Positions 43,423-51,655 of a stretch of 55,611 bases of DNA are shown in pieces. Under the pieces are notes generated by a model, which made no database searches, was not told the DNA's origin, and was given only the letters and a program-made list of their open reading frames with translations. This DNA comes from an uncultured Clostridia bacterium. Its GTDB lineage: Bacteria; Bacillota; Clostridia; Oscillospirales; Ruminococcaceae. The position numbers and the translations under genes are program-made. The first letter of the stretch is position 1. Every line of letters starts with the position of its first letter. The DNA is taken from contig CALWZE010000026.1 in assembly GCA_944385925.1 (NCBI GenBank), forward strand, positions 1-55,611. Reading direction: 5' to 3'.

Positions 43423-44240
43423 AGCAGCATACCCTCCATTTCCTCGTCATCAAATTGATTGGCAATGGACATGCACAGCAGCACGATCACCATCAGCACC
43501 AGCGCCATCGCCGAGCCAAGGTGAGGATTGTAGGTGTTGCCGAGGAACTGCATCTCAATCAGGTCGCCGATCAGGATATTGCCGCCGCCGCCCAGCATGC
43601 GGGAAATAATAAAGGTGGAGATGGACGGGACGAAGACCATGGTAATTCCGGTTGTGATGCCGGGCATAGCAAGCGGAATGATGACCCGCCAGGTAACCTG
43701 CCACATATTTGCGCCAAGATCCTTCGCCGCATTAATGATGGAGTCGTCGATCTTGGTCATGATCGAATACAGCGGCAGGATCATGAACGGCAGATAGTTG
43801 TATACCATGCCGAGCACCACTGCGCCCTGGGTATTGATCATCTGAAACGGTCCGAGGCCAAAAAGACCAAGAAATCGGTTGATCAGGCCGTTGTTCTCCA
43901 GCAGCGTCATCCAGGCATAGGTGCGCAGCAGGAAGTTCATCCACATAGGCAGCATGATGAGCATAATCATCAGCGACTGCCGTGCGCCGCTCATGCGTGA
44001 AATAAGATAGGAGAGCGGAAAGGCAAGCAGCAGACAGATCACCGTGGCGATCAGTGCAAGCCAGATGGACCGGGCAAACACCGGCGCATACTGGCCAATG
44101 CTGGAGATGTTGTCGATTGTAAACTGTCCGGATTTATCCGTGAATGCGTACCAGGCGACCATGCACAGCGGCGCCACAATAAAGACCACCATCCAGATGA
44201 CATACGGCACCCCGGCGATCCTTGCTTTTTTATTTATCAT
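43419..44240 (-). CDS. potB: Spermidine/putrescine ABC transporter permease PotB
   Basis: The 273-residue permease has six membrane helices. The EAA loop is INAAKDLGANMWQVTWRVII near residue 175. MINKKARIAGVPYVIWMVVF at the N-terminus is typical for PotB. It begins 4 bases after the potA stop and overlaps potC. Confidence 0.94.
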   Translation of the reverse strand: MINKKARIAGVPYVIWMVVFIVAPLCMVAWYAFTDKSGQFTIDNISSIGQYAPVFARSIWLALIATVICLLLAFPLSYLISRMSGARQSLMIMLIMLPMWMNFLLRTYAWMTLLENNGLINRFLGLFGLGPFQMINTQGAVVLGMVYNYLPFMILPLYSIMTKIDDSIINAAKDLGANMWQVTWRVIIPLAMPGITTGITMVFVPSISTFIISRMLGGGGNILIGDLIEMQFLGNTYNPHLGSAMALVLMVIVLLCMSIANQFDDEEMEGMLL

Positions 44241-44244
44241 CGCC

Positions 44245-45291
44245 TTACGCCTCCGACCGCTTCATGATATGAATTTCGTCGGGGCCGATTTTAAGGCCGA
44301 CCTGTGCGCCGGGTTCGGCACTCTGGGTGGAATGCACCTTCCAGGTGTATCCTGCCTGCTCGATGAGCATCTCAAAATGGACGCCCTTGAAGACAACGCT
44401 TTTGACGACGCCCCAGAGATCCCCCTTGTTCGGCGTAACGATCTGAATATCTTCCGGACGCACCACCACATCCACGAACTCGTCTTTTTCGAATCCTTTG
44501 TCGACGCACTTGAACTTCTCGCCCGCAAACTGAACCAGATAGTCCTCATGCATTATGCCTTCGATAATATTGCTCTCGCCGATGAAATCTGCGACAAAGG
44601 CGTTTCTGGGCTCATTATAGATATCTTCCGGCGTGCCGATCTGCTGGATAATGCCGTCATTCATGACGACCACCGTATCAGACATGGTCAACGCCTCTTC
44701 CTGATCGTGCGTAACATAAACAAAGGTGATGTCCAACTGCTGCTGAATGCGCTTGAGTTCGACCTGCATGTCCTTGCGCAGTTTGAGATCCAGCGCGCCG
44801 AGCGGCTCGTCCAGGAGCAGAATGCGCGGCTTGTTGACCAGGGCGCGCGCAATCGCGACACGCTGCTGCTGGCCACCGGACATAGCACCGATTTTGCGGG
44901 ACTCAAACCCACGCAGGTTGACCAGCTCGATCATTTCGCCGACCAGTTCTTTGATCTCGTTTTCCGGCACCTTTTTCAGCCGCAGGCCAAACGCGATATT
45001 TTCAAACACATTCAGATGCGGAAACAGCGCATAGCGCTGAAACACTGTATTGACCTCGCGCTTGTAGGGCGGCACATGTGTGACGTCCTTGCCGTCAAAA
45101 AGAACCCTGCCGCTGTCCGGCGTCAAAAATCCACCGATAAAGCGCAGAGTCGTCGTCTTGCCACAGCCGGACGGCCCGAGAAGCGTTACGAACTCTTCGT
45201 CGTGAATGTCGAGGCTGAGGTTGTTCAGCACTGTTTCCCCGTCGAATGCAATCGAGCAGTTATCCAGCCGAACGATTACGTTGTCTTCCAT
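44245..45291 (-). CDS. potA: Spermidine/putrescine ABC transporter ATPase PotA
   Basis: The 348-residue protein has Walker [10 protein letters not shown] near residue 37, signature [15 protein letters not shown], Walker [13 protein letters not shown] and a C-terminal TOBE region (about 240-345). ATG 45291 ([16 protein letters not shown]) has AAAGGGG upstream; the longer in-frame extension to 45444 lies in the leader and is rejected. It powers import of polyamines. First gene of potABCD. Confidence 0.95.
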   Translation of the reverse strand: MEDNVIVRLDNCSIAFDGETVLNNLSLDIHDEEFVTLLGPSGCGKTTTLRFIGGFLTPDSGRVLFDGKDVTHVPPYKREVNTVFQRYALFPHLNVFENIAFGLRLKKVPENEIKELVGEMIELVNLRGFESRKIGAMSGGQQQRVAIARALVNKPRILLLDEPLGALDLKLRKDMQVELKRIQQQLDITFVYVTHDQEEALTMSDTVVVMNDGIIQQIGTPEDIYNEPRNAFVADFIGESNIIEGIMHEDYLVQFAGEKFKCVDKGFEKDEFVDVVVRPEDIQIVTPNKGDLWGVVKSVVFKGVHFEMLIEQAGYTWKVHSTQSAEPGAQVGLKIGPDEIHIMKRSEA

Positions 45292-45322
45292 TTTTCTGTA
45301 CCCCTTTGCGGTTAATTTAGCT

Positions 45323-45398
45323 CTCGCCTTTTTGACGAGCGATACCGCCCATTGCCACCCCGCAAAAAGGTTTGTTACACCCCGCAGAAAACACGGGG
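45323..45398 (-). promoter_or_regulatory. Structured leader of potABCD
   Basis: The roughly 150-base leader contains CGAG-type hairpin CTCGTC-AAAAA-GGCGAG (45339-45323 on the reverse strand) just before the ribosome site. It also has two copies of TGCGGGGT (45386-45379 and 45364-45357), either of which can pair with an earlier CCCCG (45398-45394). Mutually exclusive pairing is possible. I do not recognise a known riboswitch. Confidence 0.35.
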
Positions 45399-45451
45399 CT
45401 ACAGCGGCAACGTCGCGTATCGGGTTTCTTGCCCTTTTGGACAATAGCTAT

Positions 45452-45480
45452 ACTATAGGGTCCGTTTTCCCGTTTGTCAA
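45452..45480 (-). promoter_or_regulatory. Sigma-A promoter of potABCD
   Basis: On the reverse strand TTGACA (45480-45475), exactly 17 bases and TATAGT (45457-45452) give a start near 45445. Confidence 0.85.
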
Positions 45481-45933
45481 TAGTCTTTATTTTTTTGAAT
45501 ATTTCGGAATTGGCTGGAATCTTTTTGAAAAACGCCGGATGAATATTCTTATTCCTTTGATTATCTCTTAATTATTATGAAATACTTTAAAATGCTCTTA
45601 TTTTACACAAGATTCATATTTTGTCTTTCTTGTATTACTTGTGCAAAATCATGCCGCATTACAGGCATAAAGTTTATTCAAAATAACAGCCGATTTTTGG
45701 ATGAAATTTGTCGCAAATCGTCTTTCATTTTCCGTTTAAGAAACTATATAACAATTTTTAACGTGCCGGATCGGCAAAATGAAAAGCATCAGATTGCAAA
45801 ACCCGCAAAAGCAAAATAGTTTTTATAAAAAATCACATAACCTTGACCGGTTTCTTTTCGTCCTTCCTCGTCTGCTGTTTAAACGAAGATTTTGAGAAAT
45901 TGAGGGTTATCGGCAAAATAATACTGCACAAAA
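45481..45933. other. AT-rich intergenic region between potABCD promoter and queT terminator
   Basis: About 450 bases contain no credible gene. The open frame at 45577-45819 has no ribosome site and unlikely composition. No RNA gene or repeat was recognised. Confidence 0.5.
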
Positions 45934-45972
45934 GCGGTGTCTTAAAAGACAACACGTCTTTCAAAACACCGC
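45934..45972 (-). terminator. Terminator of queT
   Basis: GCGGTGTCTTAAAAGAC (45934-45950) pairs along 17 bases, with two G-U pairs, with GTCTTTCAAAACACCGC (45956-45972). On the reverse strand TTTT follows. Confidence 0.8.
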
Positions 45973-46020
45973 CTATGCTCTATTTTAAATGATGATCAAA
46001 AGCTATAACTGCCGGTCAGT

Positions 46021-46551
46021 TCAGATCTCGCGCAGCGTATGTGCCGCGCTTGATTTTTCCAGTGCGCGAAGCAGGATCAACCCCAAAACCGTACATGCGC
46101 CGAACTGGCCCAGCGCAATCATCCCCGCAAAGGCGAGGTAAGGGACAAAAGGCAGCCCACCTGTGACAACATAGCACCATTCGCCTCCGACAACCACAGC
46201 ATTGAGCAGAACCGGCGGCAGTGTCGCAAGAACCGGCAGACCTTTCCAGCGATACTTGCCTAGTTTTGCGGTCATAAAAGCAGCGATCACGGTCGCAAGC
46301 GTACCGGTAAATACGTCTACTGCTCCCAGAAAATTCGCGCCGGTTGCGACACCGACAATATTGGTGATTAAGCAGCCGATTGTAACACCCCAGATGGCAC
46401 AGGGATTCAAAACAGGCAGGATCGTGAGCGCTTCGGAAACACGGAGTTGGACCTGCCCAAAGGAAATCGGAGCAAGCGCAAGGCTGACTGCGGAATATAC
46501 GGCAGCGATCAGGCCCGCAAAAACCATTTTTTTCAGATTTTGATTACGCAT
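46021..46551 (-). CDS. queT: QueT-family transporter, queuosine precursor ECF S component
   Basis: The 176-residue membrane protein has five to six helices and family blocks LAPISFGQVQLRVSEALTIL, NPCAIWGVTIGCLITNIVG and VDVFTGTLATVIAA. The family imports preQ1/queuine-type precursors through the ECF module. ATG 46551 is preceded by GAGAAG. No preQ1 riboswitch is visible in the 50 bases between the prfB terminator and this start, although such genes often have one. Confidence 0.88.
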   Translation of the reverse strand: MRNQNLKKMVFAGLIAAVYSAVSLALAPISFGQVQLRVSEALTILPVLNPCAIWGVTIGCLITNIVGVATGANFLGAVDVFTGTLATVIAAFMTAKLGKYRWKGLPVLATLPPVLLNAVVVGGEWCYVVTGGLPFVPYLAFAGMIALGQFGACTVLGLILLRALEKSSAAHTLREI

Positions 46552-46602
46552 TTTATCTTCTCTCTTTCGTTGCAACAGTTATTTATCAAAAAAAGGGCGC
46601 AG

Positions 46603-46624
46603 AAAAGGGCGGCTGTCGCCGCCC
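46603..46624 (-). terminator. Terminator of prfB
   Basis: GGGCGGC-TGTC-GCCGCCC forms a 7-bp G/C stem; on the reverse strand it is followed by TTTTC, 23 bases past the prfB stop. Confidence 0.75.
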
Positions 46625-46646
46625 CGGTGATTGTATTTCTGCTCTG

Positions 46647-47756
46647 TCATGCCTCCCGGCTTTTCATGGACAGATAAGCATTAATGAATCCATCCAAATC
46701 GCCGTCCATTACCGCATTAACGTTACCGGTCTCATAGCTTGTACGATGGTCTTTCACCAAAGTATAAGGCATAAAGACATAGCTGCGGATCTGCGAACCC
46801 CAGGCAATTTCCATCTGATTTCCCTTGATATCGTCGATTTTTTCCAGATGTTCCTGTTCCTTAATTTGCAGAAGTTTTGCTTTGAGCATCTTCATGCACA
46901 TGTCTCTGTTTTGGAACTGGCTGCGCTCATTCTGGCAGGAGACGACGATACCGGTCGGAATATGGGTAAGCCTGACCGCCGAAGAGGTCTTATTGACGTG
47001 CTGACCGCCCGCACCGGACGAGCGGAAAACATCCATTTTAATATCTTCATCGCGAATTTCAATATCTTCGTCGTCCTTGAGTTCAGGCAGAACCTCCAAA
47101 GACGCGAAGCTGGTATGTCGTCTTCCCGAAGCGTCAAACGGCGAGACGCGGACAAGGCGATGCACGCCGCTTTCCCCTTTCAGGTAACCGTAAGCATTAT
47201 GGCCTTCCACCATGATCGACGCGCTTTTGATTCCCGCCTCGTCGCCATCCAGATAATCCAAAACGGTCACCTTAAAGCCGTGCGCCGTTGCAAAACGGGT
47301 ATACATACGATACAGCATCTGAACCCAATCCTGCGCTTCGGTTCCGCCCGCACCCGCATGAAATGTGAGAATCGCATTGCTGTCGTCATATTCACCGGTC
47401 AAAAGAGTTGCAAGTCGCTGCTCTTCAACCAGTGTCTCAAGCTTATGGAGTGCTTCTTCAATCTCGGGGCCCATCGTTTCATCGCCGGACTCATTTGCAA
47501 TCTCGATAAGGGTTGCGACGTCATCGCAGCCCTCCTGCATTTTATGCGCGGCATCCACCTTTTCCTTCAGCGCCGCCTGATGCGCGAGCACGCCCTTGCT
47601 CTTTTCCGGATCATTCCAGAATTCGGGCTGTGCAGTCGTGATTTCCAACTCATCCAATTCCCTGTTCAGCGCATCCAGATCAAACGCCTGAATCAGCTCC
47701 TCCGCCTGCTTTGAAGCGGTATCCAAACGCATTGCGTATTCGTCCGTAATCAGCAT
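46647..47756 (-). CDS. prfB: Peptide chain release factor 2, without programmed frameshift
   Basis: The 369-residue protein has the RF2 anticodon-like SPF (VSPFDASGRRHTSF near residue 200) and the catalytic GGQ in SSGAGGQHVNKTSSAVRL near residue 245. It reads as one frame. Where most prfB genes have an in-frame UGA and +1 shift after about codon 25, this gene reads ELIQAFDLDALNREL without a stop. ATG 47756 (MLITDEYAM) has a GGGG site; an upstream in-frame ATG (47783) is less likely. It recognises UGA and UAA stops. Confidence 0.95.
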   Translation of the reverse strand: MLITDEYAMRLDTASKQAEELIQAFDLDALNRELDELEITTAQPEFWNDPEKSKGVLAHQAALKEKVDAAHKMQEGCDDVATLIEIANESGDETMGPEIEEALHKLETLVEEQRLATLLTGEYDDSNAILTFHAGAGGTEAQDWVQMLYRMYTRFATAHGFKVTVLDYLDGDEAGIKSASIMVEGHNAYGYLKGESGVHRLVRVSPFDASGRRHTSFASLEVLPELKDDEDIEIRDEDIKMDVFRSSGAGGQHVNKTSSAVRLTHIPTGIVVSCQNERSQFQNRDMCMKMLKAKLLQIKEQEHLEKIDDIKGNQMEIAWGSQIRSYVFMPYTLVKDHRTSYETGNVNAVMDGDLDGFINAYLSMKSREA

Positions 47757-47927
47757 ATAAATAACCCCATTTATTAATTGCACAGATTATTATACATAAA
47801 ACCCGGCCGCACGGCAACTGTTTTTTAGTGTTCCAGCCCGAATTCGGGGAAAAAGCGGGAAAACTTTGCTTTTTGATGGTAAATATTATAGAATATTAAA
47901 TTAAAGAATCTATTTGGGGGTTTCCTC

Positions 47928-48839
47928 ATGTTTCAATATGAAAACTGCATCTGTCCATACTGCGGAAAGCCTCTGCTTCCCTCAGATGAACTGGCTGTCT
48001 GTCCGGAATGCGGCACGCCTCATCACCGCAGCTGCTATCTGGAACACGGAAAATGCTCCGCTGAAGCGTTGCATGGGCAGAATTACGAATGGATACCGCC
48101 GGCCGGCTCAAAAGCTGAAGAAAACAGCCCCAACCGCGTGTGTTTAAACTGCGGCGCACCTTGCGAACCCGGCACGAATTTCTGCAACCATTGCGGCGCG
48201 CCAACCGGCTATGCGGAGCAGCATCGCAATGACCCGGTAGGTTATGATACAGTCCGGCCTGCCGTTACGATGCCTTACGAAATCGAGAAAGCTTTGCGCG
48301 AAAAGAAAAAGCTGGATGGGTTTCTTCTAAAAGACTGGATTACCTATATCGGTTCGAACATCGGCTATTATCTGTACTGTTTCAAAATGCAGGATGAAAC
48401 CGGCAAAAAGGCCGCCTTTACCTGGAGCGCAATGTTTTTTCCAGAAGTTTATTTTCTTTACCGCAAGGTCTGGGGTGCGGCGGCAGTTTCTTTTTGTCTT
48501 AATCTGCTTCTGCATACGCCGGCTGTCTTTGTAAGTTATCTGCTTCCCTTGGGAATTAATCTTGGATTAAGTACTTCTTTTTGGAATAACCTCATGACTA
48601 TTGCCTGGATTCTGTCTTTGAGCGTAAATTTTTTCTGGGGACTATATGCGGTTTATCTTTTCCGACGCTCTGCACTGAAAAGAATGAGCGCGATGCGCCG
48701 TACCTGCGCAGCGGAAGAGGAATTTTCTTATAAACTTAAGGCGATCTCCGGCCCCAGCTGGATTCCTGTTTTAATTCTTTTAGCCCCATATGCTTTGATT
48801 TTCTCTCTTCTTATGCTGGTCACTGTTCTGCGCGTGTAA
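47928..48839 (+). CDS. Prokaryotic RING-like/zinc-ribbon membrane protein (DUF2628-like)
   Basis: The 303-residue protein has an N-terminal RING-like C/H cluster CPYCGKPLLPSDELAVCPEC followed by GTPHHRSCYLEHGKC, a second zinc ribbon near residue 82 (CLNCGAPCEPG, FCNHCGAPTG), and a DUF2628-like part: KDWITYIGSNIGYYLYCFKM, AAFTWSAMFFPEVYFLYRKV and four hydrophobic helices. GGGGG precedes ATG 47928. It stands alone, 42 bases before galU. The role is unknown; RING-like domains in such proteins are not shown to be ubiquitin ligases. Confidence 0.8.
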   Translation: MFQYENCICPYCGKPLLPSDELAVCPECGTPHHRSCYLEHGKCSAEALHGQNYEWIPPAGSKAEENSPNRVCLNCGAPCEPGTNFCNHCGAPTGYAEQHRNDPVGYDTVRPAVTMPYEIEKALREKKKLDGFLLKDWITYIGSNIGYYLYCFKMQDETGKKAAFTWSAMFFPEVYFLYRKVWGAAAVSFCLNLLLHTPAVFVSYLLPLGINLGLSTSFWNNLMTIAWILSLSVNFFWGLYAVYLFRRSALKRMSAMRRTCAAEEEFSYKLKAISGPSWIPVLILLAPYALIFSLLMLVTVLRV

Positions 48840-48881
48840 TTGCTCATAATAAAACGACTATCATCTTTCTGGAGGAACTTT

Positions 48882-49745
48882 ATGAAGATTAAAAAAGCAG
48901 TCATTCCCGCAGCGGGTATGGGAACCCGTGTGCTGCCTGCATCCAAGGCGATTCCCAAAGAAATGCTGCCGATTGTGGACAAGCCTGCTATACAGTATAT
49001 CGTTGAAGAGGCCGTTGCTTCCGGCATCGAGGACATTCTGATTATTACCAGCCGGGGAAAAGGCGCGATAGAAGATCATTTTGACCGCAACCCTGTACTT
49101 GAAGAAGCGCTCGCAAGCAGCGGCAAGGATGAACTTCTGGAAAGTGTTTTGCGTCCTGCGCAGCTTGCAAACATCTGTTTTCTGCGTCAAAAGGAAATCA
49201 AAGGACTTGGCCACGCAATTTATTGTGCCAAATCTTTCGTTGGGAATGAACCGTTCGCCGTTCTTTACGGAGATGATGTGATCATGTCCGATCAGCCGGT
49301 TACCCGTCAGCTAATGGATGCCTACGATGAATTTGGGCTTCCCGTACTTGGAATAAAAGAAGTAACTCCGCAGCAGATTCTGAAGTATTCATCCATGAAG
49401 GTCGAACCGATTCGCGACAATCTTTTCCGCATTGACGACATGATCGAAAAGCCAAAGCCGGATCAGATACTCTCGTTGTATTCGATTCTCGGACGAGTTG
49501 TTCTTACGCCGGAAGTGTTTGATATTCTTGAGACACTGCCCCCAGGGGCTCTCGGGGAAATTCAGCTTACCGACGCCATCCGTGAACTTGCGCACGGCAA
49601 GGGTACCATCGGCGTCGACTTTATCGGTACCCGCTACGACATGGGCAACAAGCTTGGAATGATGAAAGCCATTGTTGAAACCGCCCTCAAGCACAAAGAA
49701 ATCGGTGAAGATTTCAGGGCCTACCTTAAATCACTTTCTTTGTAA
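48882..49745 (+). CDS. galU: UTP-glucose-1-phosphate uridylyltransferase
   Basis: The 287-residue nucleotidyltransferase begins KKAVIPAAGMGTRVLPASKA, with the G-x-G-T-R loop and the following IPKEMLPIVDKP. Further blocks are GLGHAIYCAKSFVGNEPFAV, LYGDDV and ALGEIQLTDAIREL. It makes UDP-glucose, the substrate of galE and of polysaccharide synthesis. ATG 48882 has GGAGGA; a frame extension from 48840 lacks a site. Confidence 0.96.
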   Translation: MKIKKAVIPAAGMGTRVLPASKAIPKEMLPIVDKPAIQYIVEEAVASGIEDILIITSRGKGAIEDHFDRNPVLEEALASSGKDELLESVLRPAQLANICFLRQKEIKGLGHAIYCAKSFVGNEPFAVLYGDDVIMSDQPVTRQLMDAYDEFGLPVLGIKEVTPQQILKYSSMKVEPIRDNLFRIDDMIEKPKPDQILSLYSILGRVVLTPEVFDILETLPPGALGEIQLTDAIRELAHGKGTIGVDFIGTRYDMGNKLGMMKAIVETALKHKEIGEDFRAYLKSLSL

Positions 49746-49762
49746 GAATCTCTGATTTTCAT

Positions 49763-49791
49763 TTGACATTTATCCTCTTTACTGCTATAAT
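49763..49791 (+). promoter_or_regulatory. Consensus sigma-A promoter of rpsF-ssb-rpsR
   Basis: TTGACA (49763-49768), 17 bases and TATAAT (49786-49791) match consensus perfectly. The leader of about 70 bases contains a small hairpin TGCGC-AAAG-GCGCA (49802-49815). The known S6:S18 leader motif is not evident. Confidence 0.92.
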
Positions 49792-49868
49792 AAACCAGTT
49801 CTGCGCAAAGGCGCATTACATCCTTGCTCGCACAAGCGGGCCTAAAGTCCAAAAGGAGGTGCAAAAGT

Positions 49869-50153
49869 ATGGCCAAGTATGAAACCATTATGGTGCTCAA
49901 CACCAAGCTGGATGAGGAAGCGACCAAGGCGATGATCGAAAAGTTCACTTCCCTTATCTCGGCACACGGCACGGTTGAGTCGGTCGATGAATGGGGCAAG
50001 CGTAAACTGGCGTACGAAATCGAGGATGAGACCGAAGGTTACTACGTTCTTGTAAACTTCGAAGCTCCCACCGATTTCACCAAAGAGCTTGACCGCGTTT
50101 ACCAGATTACCGATGGCATTCTGCGTACGATCATCGTGCGTAAAGACGCCTGA
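49869..50153 (+). CDS. rpsF: 30S ribosomal protein S6
   Basis: The 94-residue protein MAKYETIMVLNTKLDEEATK ... EWGKRKLAYEIEDETEGYYV has the standard S6 length and blocks. AAAAGGAGGTG precedes ATG 49869. First gene of the conserved rpsF-ssb-rpsR operon. Confidence 0.97.
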   Translation: MAKYETIMVLNTKLDEEATKAMIEKFTSLISAHGTVESVDEWGKRKLAYEIEDETEGYYVLVNFEAPTDFTKELDRVYQITDGILRTIIVRKDA

Positions 50154-50183
50154 GAAACCGTCTGATCCACAGGAGGCGCTTAC

Positions 50184-50648
50184 ATGTTAAACCAAGTCGC
50201 TTTGATGGGCCGGCTGACCGCTGATCCTGAGCTTCGGCACACGCCGTCCAATATTTCGGTCACAACCTTTACCCTGGCCGTCAACCGTTCGTACGTGAAA
50301 CAGGGCGCCGAGCGTCAGACAGATTTCATCGATATCGTCGCATGGCGCAACACGGCTGATTTTATCTGCCGTTACTTCAAAAAAGGCCAGATGATGGCTG
50401 TGGAAGGTTCGATTCAAACCCGAACCTACACCGACAAAGAAGGCAAAAACCGCAAGGCTTTCGAGGTTGTCGCAAACAACGTCTATTTCACTGAAAGCCG
50501 CAGCAGTTCCGCTGCTGCGAGCAGTGTTGGCGGCGGTTACGAAACACATCTCGAACCGCCTCCCGCGTCTATGCCTGAGACAAGCTTTTCATCCGGAGAC
50601 AACGATGACTTTGCGGTCATCAGCGACGATGATGATCTGCCGTTCTAA
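50184..50648 (+). CDS. ssb: Single-stranded DNA-binding protein
   Basis: The 154-residue protein has an OB fold (MLNQVALMGRLTADPELRHT, VTTFTLAVNRSYVKQG, FIDIVAWRNTADFICRYFKK), a Gly/Ser/Pro-rich linker and the acidic tip FAVISDDDDLPF that docks partner proteins such as RecO. AGGAGG precedes ATG. It lies between rpsF and rpsR, the usual Firmicutes arrangement. Confidence 0.97.
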   Translation: MLNQVALMGRLTADPELRHTPSNISVTTFTLAVNRSYVKQGAERQTDFIDIVAWRNTADFICRYFKKGQMMAVEGSIQTRTYTDKEGKNRKAFEVVANNVYFTESRSSSAAASSVGGGYETHLEPPPASMPETSFSSGDNDDFAVISDDDDLPF

Positions 50649-50675
50649 TTTCAAAATCTGTAAAGGAGTATCATA

Positions 50676-51014
50676 ATGGAAAACACGACCGCTAAAGCGG
50701 AGCGTACCGAACAGGCTGCACAGCCTCAGCAGGCTGCCCAGCCCGCCCAGGGCCAGCGTCCTGAGCGTCCTGAAAGGCCCTATCGTTCCAATGGGCCCCG
50801 TCCCCGTCGTAGAAAAGTCTGCCAGTTCTGCGTGGACCGTCAGCAGGGCGAGATCGACTATAAAGATGTTGCTCGTCTTCGCAAGTTCATGTCCGAGCGC
50901 GCGAAGATCATTCCCCGCCGTGTTACCGGCACCTGCGCGCGTCATCAGCGCGAGTTGACTGTTGCGATCAAGCGTGCCCGTCAGGTTGCGCTTCTGCCCT
51001 ACGTCAACGACTAA
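50676..51014 (+). CDS. rpsR: 30S ribosomal protein S18 with extended N-terminus
   Basis: The C-terminal about 70 residues form S18: [60 protein letters not shown]. About 40 extra N-terminal residues are rich in Gln, Ala, Pro and Arg ([19 protein letters not shown]), giving 112 residues rather than the usual 75-80. AAAGGAG precedes ATG 50676, and no later start has a site. The cysteines in CQFC and TC suggest a zinc-binding S18 form. Confidence 0.96.
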   Translation: MENTTAKAERTEQAAQPQQAAQPAQGQRPERPERPYRSNGPRPRRRKVCQFCVDRQQGEIDYKDVARLRKFMSERAKIIPRRVTGTCARHQRELTVAIKRARQVALLPYVND

Positions 51015-51028
51015 GGATATTGCAAATG

Positions 51029-51057
51029 AAAGCCGCCCTTTAAGGGCGGCTTTTTCA
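51029..51057 (+). terminator. Terminator of rpsF-ssb-rpsR
   Basis: AAAGCCGCCC-TTTAA-GGGCGGCTTT forms a 10-bp perfect stem followed by TT, 14 bases past the rpsR stop. Confidence 0.87.
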
Positions 51058-51483
51058 TTTTGTAATTGCGTGTATAACCATTCACCTATGCTTGCGTGAT
51101 TATGCTGCTTCAAGCAAAAGCTACAAAGACTCAGTCGCTCGACATAGTTATTCGTTGTTGTGCAGCAAACGCAGGCGGCAAAATTTTGAGTGCTGCATCT
51201 TGGTCCGCTCAAACAACCCCATATACAATTTGGCTGCGGCAAGAACTGCAAAGGAATCAGTTTTAAAACTGCTCAATCTCGCAAGAGGCACATGATTTCA
51301 AGCGTCCGTAGCTGTCAAACCAGCTTTCCGGACAGGCTGAGAGTTTTTCATCTTGTCGCACCATTAATAAAAGCAAAAATTTATCAACCGGCATTTTCCG
51401 GATTTTTAAAACCGTATGAAAATCCCGACTGCTTAGTTTTAGTTAATTCAAGGGTTGAATTGATATATCAAAATAATAAACCC
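51058..51483. other. Intergenic region with palindromes, no credible ORF
   Basis: About 430 bases separate the rpsR terminator and a second strong terminator. AATTCAA-GGG-TTGAATT (51445-51461) and the perfect palindrome TTGATATATCAA (51460-51471) overlap near its end. The open frame at 51190-51525 has no ribosome site. A small RNA ending at the second terminator is conceivable but no promoter is clear. Confidence 0.35.
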
Positions 51484-51524
51484 AAAAGGCACCTGCCGCG
51501 TCCAGTGCGGCAGGTGCCTTTTTA
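51484..51524. terminator. Strong bidirectional terminator
   Basis: AAAAGGCACCTGCCGC (51484-51499) and GCGGCAGGTGCCTTTT (51507-51522) form a perfect 16-bp stem with T runs on both strands. On the reverse strand it would end the pseudokinase transcript, about 130 bases after the stop; no plus-strand gene is visible. Confidence 0.82.
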
Positions 51525-51655
51525 AAAACCTTCCGATTATTATGCTGAGCACTTCTTCTGCCGGTATCTGACAATTTCTGTTCGAAGCCGGTCCGTGCCC
51601 TGCGCAAACAGCTTAAACACTCAAAAGCGCCACTATGTAATGATGATGCGGATAC

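Noticed and set aside
45577..45819. 80-residue ORF between potA and queT
   Set aside because: AT-rich composition, no ribosome site and no family features.
46552..46602. preQ1 riboswitch before queT
   Set aside because: The short interval after the prfB terminator does not show the preQ1-I hairpin and A-rich tail. The GC hairpin there is a plain terminator.
49792..49868. S6:S18 leader element before rpsF
   Set aside because: A small hairpin exists but the CCG-containing recognition loop is not evident.
51190..51525. 111-residue ORF downstream of rpsR
   Set aside because: It runs through a strong terminator and two palindromes, and has no ribosome site.
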